Below, in pieces: positions 15,324-20,522 of a stretch of 20,522 nt of DNA. Source of the stretch: CAYHWW01 sp964360145 (GTDB lineage Bacteria > Bdellovibrionota > UBA1018 > CAYHWW01); NCBI GenBank assembly GCA_964360145.1, contig CAYHWW010000043.1, positions 1 through 20,522 of the forward strand. Direction: 5' to 3'. Each line of letters starts with the position of its first letter. The first letter of the stretch is position 1. Under the pieces are notes generated by a model. The model was not told the DNA's origin, ran no database searches, and saw nothing but the letters and a program-made list of their open reading frames with translations. A program made the translations under genes and the position numbers.

Positions 15324-16343
15324 TTAAAGCAGCGCCTCTTTAAAGGACTTAAACATCTTCGCGGGGGAAGAGACGCTGTCCCGCACGGCCGTGGGCTCGA
15401 AGCCGCAATGGACCATGCAATCTTCGCACTTGGCGTGACGGCCCACGCCGTAACGCTCCCACTGGGTTTCTTCCATGAGCTCCTTGAAGGTGGCCGCGTA
15501 GCCGTCCTCAGAGAAGAGATAGCAGGGACGCTGCCAACCAAAGACGTTGTAATTGGGGCAACCCCAAGGGGTGCACTGGTACTCGTGCTTGCCCTCAAGA
15601 AACTCGAGGAAAAGGGGTGAGAGGTTGAAATCCCACTTCTTGCCGCGCTTTTCGTGGCGGGGCCCCAGGATCTCGCGGAAGAGCTGTTTCGTTTTCTCGC
15701 GTTTGAGGAACTTGTCCTGGCGCGGGGCCTTTTCATAACTGTAGCCCGGCGAAATCATCATGCCGTCGATGCCCACGGCCATCATGTCGTCAAAAAATTT
15801 ATGGAGGTCTTCCGGCGGGTGGCCATCGAACACCGTGGTGTTGGTGGTTACGCGGAAGCCGCGGGCCTTGGCCTCTTTAATGGCCTCGAGGGCGATGTCG
15901 TACACCCCTTCGCGGCTCACGCAGGCATCATGATGTTCTTTGAGGCCGTCCATGTGCACAGTGAAGGTGAGCCGATCATGGGGTTTGAAAAGATCGAGTT
16001 TGCGCTTCAGAAGCAGCGCATTGGTGCAAAGATAGAGGTACTTGCCACGGTCAAGAATACCCTCCACCATCTCTTTGATTTGAGGGTGAATGAGGGGCTC
16101 GCCGCCCGCGATGTTGACCACGGGGGCGCCACACTCATCCACGGCGCGGAAGGCCTGCTCCGGCGTCATGGTCTTTTTAAGGATGTCTTCAGGATACTGA
16201 ATCTTGCCGCAGCCAACGCACTCAAGATTGCAGCGAAAGAGGGGCTCTAACATGAGCACCAGGGGGTAGCGCTCCTCGCCTTTGAGCCGTCTTGCCATGA
16301 CGTATTTGCCCACCTCAATCGCCTGCTTTAGAGGAATCCCCAT
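15324..16343 (-). CDS. hpnH: HpnH, radical SAM adenosylhopane synthase
   Basis: HpnH adds a 5'-deoxyadenosyl group to hopene (diploptene), opening the extended-hopanoid side-chain pathway. The 339-residue protein carries the radical SAM cluster motif CNLECVGC (Cys38, Cys42, Cys45), then GKIQYPEDILKK, VNIAGGEPLIHPQI for SAM binding, FTVHMDGLKEHHD, TTNTTVFDG, ISPGYSYEKAP, CPNYNVFGWQRPCY, and a C-terminal CEDCMVHCGFEPTAV with several cysteines. These match HpnH closely. The ATG at 16343 has AAAGGAGA about 11 bases upstream. It is the first gene of the nine-gene minus-strand block, and 49 bases separate it from the divergent small gene at 16393. The promoter must lie in or near that gap, but I see no strong one. 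Confidence 0.95.
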   Translation of the reverse strand: MGIPLKQAIEVGKYVMARRLKGEERYPLVLMLEPLFRCNLECVGCGKIQYPEDILKKTMTPEQAFRAVDECGAPVVNIAGGEPLIHPQIKEMVEGILDRGKYLYLCTNALLLKRKLDLFKPHDRLTFTVHMDGLKEHHDACVSREGVYDIALEAIKEAKARGFRVTTNTTVFDGHPPEDLHKFFDDMMAVGIDGMMISPGYSYEKAPRQDKFLKREKTKQLFREILGPRHEKRGKKWDFNLSPLFLEFLEGKHEYQCTPWGCPNYNVFGWQRPCYLFSEDGYAATFKELMEETQWERYGVGRHAKCEDCMVHCGFEPTAVRDSVSSPAKMFKSFKEALL

Positions 16344-16392
16344 GGTTGCACTGTCTCCTTTAATGAGCTGAAGTAAGTTATTCTGTTACTGA

Positions 16393-16623
16393 ATGATCAG
16401 GCGTTTCACAACCACTTCTCTCATACTTTTATTCTCACTGGCGTCATCCGCCAGCGCGCCCACGGAAGAGGCTACACGAAAGCCTCAGGAGAGCACGCCC
16501 GAAACGGAGGAATCTCCATCCCCCGACCCCGGCGACAGGGCCAAGTCCAACTACACAGAACCGGACACCGGCTTCAACAGCGAACCGTACGCAACGCCCT
16601 ACAATAATAGTTTTACGGACTGA
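16393..16623 (+). CDS. Small acidic secreted protein, hypothetical
   Basis: The 76-residue product starts with a convincing signal peptide (RR, then SLILLFSLASSASA, cleaved near residue 22). The mature part is about 54 residues, rich in Glu, Pro, Ser and Thr, with no hydrophobic core, so it is probably disordered. It contains no cysteine, so it is not a lipoprotein. It has no recognisable family and no strong ribosome binding site. Its end overlaps the convergent tgt gene by 11 bp. The coherent signal peptide argues that it is real, but a chance frame of this size cannot be excluded. Confidence 0.45.
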   Translation: MIRRFTTTSLILLFSLASSASAPTEEATRKPQESTPETEESPSPDPGDRAKSNYTEPDTGFNSEPYATPYNNSFTD

Positions 16624-17788
16624 GAGACGGAACGGAGAGCGGGGCTCGACGGGGCATCGTCCCATCCCGTTCCGTGTCCGTGGCTTCAATGGCGGCCATG
16701 GTTTCGCGATAAAAATCAAGGTAGCGCCCCGCCAAGATGGCGGCGCGAGCGGCTTCCATGAGCCGCAAATAATAGTGCACGTTGTGTATGGCCAGGAGGC
16801 GCCAACCCAGGGGTTCCTTGCACTTTACGAGATGATGCAGGTAGGCCAAGCTAAAGTCCCGGCAGGTCGCGCAGGAACAAACGGGGTCCAGCGGGTCTTC
16901 ACGGAATTTATAAACTTGGCGATTCAAGGCCACCTTGCCCAGGGATGTGAAGGCCACCCCTTGTTGTGCGTGCTTCGTGGGGATGATGCAATCGAACATG
17001 TCCACCCCACGCTTTACCGCCTCCAAGAGATCCATGGGGGTGCCAACCCCCATGAGGTAGCGGGGCCGGGCGGTGGGCAGCAGGGCGGTGACCAGCTCGG
17101 TGGTGTCTTCACGTTCCGCCTTTGATTCACCAACGGCGAGCCCGCCGATGGCAAAACCATCAAATTCATGCTGGGTGAGGAAGGCGGCGCTTTCCTGGCG
17201 CATCTCGATGAGGGTGCCCCCCTGAACAATGGCGAACAGGGCGTTCTGGGGCTTTGTGCGCGCCGCAAGGCTTCTGAGGGCCCAGCGATGGGTGAGGTCC
17301 ATGGCGCGGCGGATTTCGGACTCCGGCGAGGTAGAGGGTACGCACTCATCGAGAACCATCATGATGTCGCTGTTGATGGCCTCCTGCATGCGAATGCTGA
17401 CCTCGGGAGTGAGCATGACCATGCGACCATCCGTGTAGCTTCGAAAGAGGGCTCCCTCTTCTTTCACCTTGCGGCTCTGAGGCAGGCAGAAAAGCTGAAA
17501 ACCACCGGAGTCCGTGAGCACGGGCCTCGCCCAGTTCATAAAGGGGTGGATGCCGCCAAGCTTCAAGAACGTCTCTTCACCGGGACGGAGGAGCAAGTGA
17601 TAGGTGTTGCCCAACATGATTTGAGCGCCGGCATCGGCCATGTCCATGGCACTCAAGGTTTTCACCGTGGCGAAGGTGCCCACGGGCATGAAGACCGGGG
17701 TCTGCACCTCGCCGTGGGCGAGGGTCAGGGTGCCCGCCCGGGCGGAGGTTTGGGGGTCGGTAGCGTCGAGACGGAAGGACACGGCCAT
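16613..17788 (-). CDS. tgt: tRNA-guanine transglycosylase
   Basis: Tgt exchanges guanine-34 for a queuosine precursor in tRNAs for Asp, Asn, His and Tyr. From the ATG at 17788 the protein has 391 residues, slightly long for the family. Base-binding Asp93 lies in VLTDSGGFQLF, the nucleophile Asp266 in VDMFDCIIPT, and the zinc site comprises Cys304, Cys306, Cys309 and His335. IVQGG and MGVGTP are also present. After the nucleophile it reads KHAQQG, where many bacterial members have RNARNG. The frame is open to 17839, but the family begins near 17788. It has a short basic and proline-containing C-terminal tail (RDGTMPRRAPLSVPSLSP) encoded partly where it overlaps the convergent small gene. It appears to be a single-gene unit unrelated to hopanoids. 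Confidence 0.93.
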   Translation of the reverse strand: MAVSFRLDATDPQTSARAGTLTLAHGEVQTPVFMPVGTFATVKTLSAMDMADAGAQIMLGNTYHLLLRPGEETFLKLGGIHPFMNWARPVLTDSGGFQLFCLPQSRKVKEEGALFRSYTDGRMVMLTPEVSIRMQEAINSDIMMVLDECVPSTSPESEIRRAMDLTHRWALRSLAARTKPQNALFAIVQGGTLIEMRQESAAFLTQHEFDGFAIGGLAVGESKAEREDTTELVTALLPTARPRYLMGVGTPMDLLEAVKRGVDMFDCIIPTKHAQQGVAFTSLGKVALNRQVYKFREDPLDPVCSCATCRDFSLAYLHHLVKCKEPLGWRLLAIHNVHYYLRLMEAARAAILAGRYLDFYRETMAAIEATDTERDGTMPRRAPLSVPSLSP

Positions 17789-17869
17789 GGCGGGGCGAGT
17801 TAGACCATAAAACTGGCTAAACTTTAAGCACGGATCCATGACCTAGTCGAAAGTCCGCACAGGTTTCAA

Positions 17870-17899
17870 TTGAACATATTGATTTTCAAGCGCTATCAT
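17870..17899 (+). promoter_or_regulatory. Sigma-70-like promoter for the lipoprotein gene
   Basis: TTGAAC (17870-17875) and TATCAT (17894-17899) are separated by 18 bases and each differs from the consensus -35 and -10 boxes at a few positions at most. Transcription would begin near 17906. This rules against a start codon at 17905 for the downstream gene and favours 17920 or later. Confidence 0.5.
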
Positions 17900-17919
17900 C
17901 TGGTATGGGGATTGAATAT

Positions 17920-18864
17920 ATGACGGTTATGCCAAAGTCCTTTGCCATGCGTATTTCCAGCGTCCTTGCCCTCCTGGCCCTGTGCGCCTGCGGTCGCAAT
18001 GTGGGGGGCGCCAATGCCGATGCCCTCACCGCTGCCCGGGCGGACTCCCAAGACAGCAGCACCAATACGGTTCAGAGCATGGTTTCCAGCATCAACCAGT
18101 CCGCAGCCCTTGCCGAGAGCGTGGGGGGCGTAGCCCCCTCCGGCCTGAACGCCTTCTCCGGCACCTGCCCATCAAGCCGTTCCGTGTGCATGGTGAACAC
18201 CCGCACGGTGTCCTACGCGGACTGCTCTCTTGGCCGCTACTCGGTCAATGGCTCCGCCAACCTGAATTATGACTCAGCGGCCACCTGCGCCACGGCCTCG
18301 ACCACCCGGCCCATCAGCGGCTCCGTCACCCGCACCACGGCGGGCCTGGTGCTCACCGTGCCAAATAACGCCGGCGTTCTTCAAGTCACGTCCAACAGCG
18401 CCACGGCCTACAACGGCGAAGCCGTGGGTGGCGGCGCACGCGTGAGCTTCAACGGCGCCAACACCTACAGCATCGCCATCCTCGGCTTGAACCGCACGCG
18501 CTACGCCAACGACGGCCTCCGCATATTCGACCACTCCGTGAAAACCGCCTCTGACCTGCAGGTGAGCGGCTCCTTCGCTGGCCGTGACCGGATGATGAGC
18601 AGCGGAAGTGTCGTGCTTCACCACAATCGGCTCCAATTCACAGCCACCACCGTGGTGAATTCCTTGCTTTGGAACGACCTGGGCTGCTGTCACCCCCGCC
18701 GCGGCACCATGACGTCAACCCTCCGAAACCTCACCGGCGCCACCCTGGAAACCTGGACCATTGATTTCGGCGTCGCCGGCCTGAATTGCGGCCAAGTGCG
18801 CGCCGACATCACCAAAGATGGCATCGCGCAAACCAGCACCCTGACGTTGCCCGACTGCGAATAA
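17920..18864 (+). CDS. Hypothetical lipoprotein
   Basis: I use the ATG at 17920 (314 residues): it has GGGG nine bases upstream and lies just after the predicted transcription start. ATGs at 17905, 17932 and 17947 are alternatives. The N-terminus is a lipoprotein signal: MRISS, hydrophobic VLALLAL, then lipobox LCAC with Cys24 as the acylated residue. No acidic residue sits directly after the cysteine. A region rich in Ser, Gln and Asn (about 30-60) follows and may be a flexible linker. The rest is a Thr/Ser/Gly-rich, probably beta-strand domain with several cysteines that could form disulfides, ending in DCE. The family is not recognised. Codon use looks like that of the neighbours. It sits alone, divergent from tgt. 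Confidence 0.75.
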   Translation: MTVMPKSFAMRISSVLALLALCACGRNVGGANADALTAARADSQDSSTNTVQSMVSSINQSAALAESVGGVAPSGLNAFSGTCPSSRSVCMVNTRTVSYADCSLGRYSVNGSANLNYDSAATCATASTTRPISGSVTRTTAGLVLTVPNNAGVLQVTSNSATAYNGEAVGGGARVSFNGANTYSIAILGLNRTRYANDGLRIFDHSVKTASDLQVSGSFAGRDRMMSSGSVVLHHNRLQFTATTVVNSLLWNDLGCCHPRRGTMTSTLRNLTGATLETWTIDFGVAGLNCGQVRADITKDGIAQTSTLTLPDCE

Positions 18865-18946
18865 TTTGCCCGGTCATTTTCTTCCACTGTAGCTGCTGAC
18901 ACAGGCGGCCGAAGCGTCTCATGTAACCACTCCATGGAGGGAGAAC

Positions 18947-19147
18947 ATGAGCGCATCAAAAAATTCAAAAAAGGCCGCCTGTCAATCATCCGCGGAAGAG
19001 ATCATCCGTGAGTTCGATAACGACGTTCTCTTCCAGAAGATCTGCAACAAGTGGTACGCCTTCAGCGTCGTTGAAGGCGAATGCCTCATGACCGAAGTGC
19101 CTGAAGAGCACGTCTCGGCATTCAGCACTAAAGCAAAGTCTCGATGA
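18947..19147 (+). CDS. Small hypothetical protein
   Basis: The 66-residue product has a lysine-rich start (MSASKNSKK), a helix-like AEEIIREFDNDVLFQKI, and a compact strand-rich part, NKWYAFSVVEGECLMTEVP. It has no signal peptide or membrane segment, so it should be cytoplasmic. A strong ribosome binding site (GGAGGG, five bases before the ATG) makes translation likely. Its stop overlaps the next start as ATGA, showing a two-gene operon. I do not recognise the family. The middle segment looks like a small folded domain and not a random frame. Confidence 0.6.
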   Translation: MSASKNSKKAACQSSAEEIIREFDNDVLFQKICNKWYAFSVVEGECLMTEVPEEHVSAFSTKAKSR

Positions 19148-19386
19148 GTTCACATTCCAAGCGTCCCGGCAGCAAAGCGGGCAACACAACCACGGGTGCT
19201 GGCGGAGGGGTGCGAAAACCCCTCCCCAGCAGCTCGGGTTCCACGGATGCCGCTGCCGCGAAACAAGTCGCCGAAGCCTACGTGGAGAAACTGCGCCGCG
19301 CCATCCTCTCGGGTGAAAAGCTCGACAAGGCTGTCAAGGTCTTGGAGCTCTGGGTTGGCGAACCGGCAAAGAAGAAGGCCGCTTAA
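19144..19386 (+). CDS. Small hypothetical protein, possibly coupled to the preceding gene
   Basis: The 80-residue product begins in an ATGA overlap with the preceding stop. The first 35 residues are Gly/Ser/Lys-rich and probably disordered. The second half (AEAYVEKLRRAILSGEKLDKAVKVLELWVG) is predicted to be two helices, and the end is Lys/Ala-rich. The basic tails could suit nucleic-acid contact, but this is only inference. It superficially recalls the helical small subunit of exonuclease VII in size, but lacks that family's pattern. Its TAA overlaps the TAA of the convergent anmK gene within TTAA. Confidence 0.55.
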   Translation: MSSHSKRPGSKAGNTTTGAGGGVRKPLPSSSGSTDAAAAKQVAEAYVEKLRRAILSGEKLDKAVKVLELWVGEPAKKKAA

Positions 19387-20522
19387 AAAATCGTGGCCAA
19401 ATGCCGCATCAGCACAGGGGTTGCGGCACAGCCGAAAACCGCCGCGCCTGGGGCCAGGCGAGCCCCCCCCGTAAAGGCGGGCAAGGCCACGGCGCGCCCC
19501 AGCAGCGCCTCCACGCCAAAACGAGCGAAGGCCGCCGCCTCTAAGGCACTTTCATTGATCCCTGCCGTGGATAGCGGCTGAATCCTGGCTTGGATTCCAG
19601 CCTCCTTGAGGCACTGAGTGAACCACCTCATGAGAGTTGGGTTTTTCGCGCCACCGCCCGCCACGTAGACAACCCGGGGCGAAGGCCATGACCGCGGCAA
19701 CCCATGGGCGTAGGCCTGGGCCATGGTGTGGGCCGTGAGCGCGGTGGCCGTGGCGACCGCATCCGGGCCCCTGGGCCCCAGGCGCTTTAAATAGGTTTCA
19801 TTAAAGAGCTCCCGACCCGTGGACTTGGGTGGCTTGCGCTTGAAGTAGCCGTCCCGCGCCAGGCGCTTCACTAAGGCCCAGTCCGCGGTGCCCGAAGCTG
19901 CGAGCCTGCCGCTGCTGTCGTAGCGGGCACGGCCGCCGGTGGCCTGCGCCGCCGCTAGATCCATAAGGGCGTTGCCAGGCCCTGTATCGAATGCCAACGC
20001 ACGGGCGCCTGGGCCCAGGTACGTGAGATTCGCGATGCCACCGATATTTTGCACCGCCACGGGCAATGCCCCGAAACGGCCATCCGCGGCGAGCAGCCGG
20101 TGGTAGGTGGGCGCAAGGGGCGCCCCCTGGCCTCCCCAGGCCATGTCGGGCTGACGAAACTGAGAAACGGACACAAAGCCCGTGCGCTGCGCCAGCAGGG
20201 CGCCATCGAGCATTTGAATGGTGTACCCTGGCCGCGCCACCGACGGTGACCGCACTGGCGGCTGGTGCCACAGGGTTTGCCCATGAACCCCAAGGATGGT
20301 GGAGCCCGGTGAAAGACGCCAACGGCGTGTGACCCCCGCAATGAAACTCACAAGCCACAGACTATAGTCGCGCTGCAAGGCGCCATAGGCCTTAAGATCA
20401 ATGCCGCCCTTTTGCGCAGCGAGGAGACGGGCCCGCAGTGCCCTTGGGAACGACTTGGAGCAGTGATTCACAAGCCTCTCCGCCACAACCCGAGGGCCTG
20501 GAGCCAGATCCACCTGCAGCAG
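19383..20522 (-). CDS. anmK: Anhydro-N-acetylmuramic acid kinase, N-terminus outside window
   Basis: AnmK phosphorylates and opens 1,6-anhydro-MurNAc during recycling of cell-wall peptidoglycan in the cytoplasm. The frame is open to the right edge, so the first tens of residues, including the expected N-terminal GTSxDG motif, are missing. Remaining segments are characteristic: ILGVHGQTLWHQP, FRQPDMAWGGQGAPLAPTYH, VQNIGGIANLTYLGPGA, AFDTGPGNALMDLAAA, YFKRKPPKSTGRELFNETYL and VYVAGGGAKNPTLM. A GTG inside the frame at 20513 is too far into the family to be the real start. The 3' end overlaps the convergent small gene by four bases. Presence of this gene implies a murein-containing cell with recycling. 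Confidence 0.92.
   Translation of the reverse strand: MLQVDLAPGPRVVAERLVNHCSKSFPRALRARLLAAQKGGIDLKAYGALQRDYSLWLVSFIAGVTRRWRLSPGSTILGVHGQTLWHQPPVRSPSVARPGYTIQMLDGALLAQRTGFVSVSQFRQPDMAWGGQGAPLAPTYHRLLAADGRFGALPVAVQNIGGIANLTYLGPGARALAFDTGPGNALMDLAAAQATGGRARYDSSGRLAASGTADWALVKRLARDGYFKRKPPKSTGRELFNETYLKRLGPRGPDAVATATALTAHTMAQAYAHGLPRSWPSPRVVYVAGGGAKNPTLMRWFTQCLKEAGIQARIQPLSTAGINESALEAAAFARFGVEALLGRAVALPAFTGGARLAPGAAVFGCAATPVLMRHLATIF

Noticed and set aside
15320..15332. Short palindrome CTGCTT-A-AAGCAG at the end of hpnH
   Set aside because: A one-base loop cannot form a stable hairpin, and the next gene starts 17 bases after the hpnH stop, so termination there is unlikely.
17789..17839. N-terminal extension of tgt to an ATG at 17839
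   Set aside because: The family begins near the ATG at 17788, and the extra 17 residues have no conserved character and cover the likely leader.
19144..19386. Exonuclease VII small subunit
   Set aside because: The size and helical second half are similar, but the family's conserved leucine/glutamate pattern is absent.

Overview
The window carries a nearly complete mevalonate-to-hopanoid pathway in one locus, flanked by unrelated housekeeping and unknown genes. The DNA is fairly GC-rich and the gene junctions are tight. A bacterial mevalonate route (class II HMG-CoA reductase, three GHMP kinase-fold enzymes, type 2 IPP isomerase), together with hopanoid genes, a tgt gene, an anmK gene and secreted or lipidated unknowns, suggests a Gram-negative bacterium. 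My guess is a deltaproteobacterium in the older sense (Myxococcota or Bdellovibrionota-like), but this rests on gene content only and no marker gene is present.

Layout. Positions 1-1704 hold three unrecognised genes with predicted signal peptides, the first cut by the window edge. A perfect 14-bp inverted repeat at 1798-1837 separates them from a minus-strand 3-methylcrotonyl-CoA carboxylase beta-subunit gene (1852-3459). Divergent from it is a plus-strand three-gene operon (3563-6443): HMG-CoA reductase, phosphomevalonate kinase, and an unknown membrane protein with an internal duplication. This runs head-on into, and overlaps by 44 bp, a nine-gene minus-strand block (16343 down to 6400). 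In transcription order the block is hpnH, type 2 IPP isomerase, mevalonate kinase, mevalonate diphosphate decarboxylase, polyprenyl diphosphate synthase, squalene-hopene cyclase, a CruF/DUF422-type membrane protein, hpnG, a 129-bp palindromic repeat, and squalene synthase.

How the genes work together. HMG-CoA reductase makes mevalonate, and the two kinases and the decarboxylase convert it to IPP. The isomerase supplies DMAPP, the prenyl synthase condenses the units, squalene synthase joins two farnesyl groups, and the cyclase makes hopene. HpnH then adds the adenosyl group and HpnG removes adenine to give ribosylhopane. HMG-CoA synthase and thiolase are absent. The carboxylase gene beside HMG-CoA reductase suggests, by inference, that leucine breakdown may supply HMG-CoA.

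Right flank. A small secreted acidic protein (16393-16623), tgt (minus, 16613-17788), a lipoprotein with a good sigma-70-like promoter (17920-18864), a coupled pair of small unknown genes (18947-19386), and anmK (minus, cut by the right edge). I saw no rRNA, tRNA, CRISPR array, transposase or phage gene. No gene-free stretch exceeds 300 bases; the longest is the 147 bp at 1705-1851.
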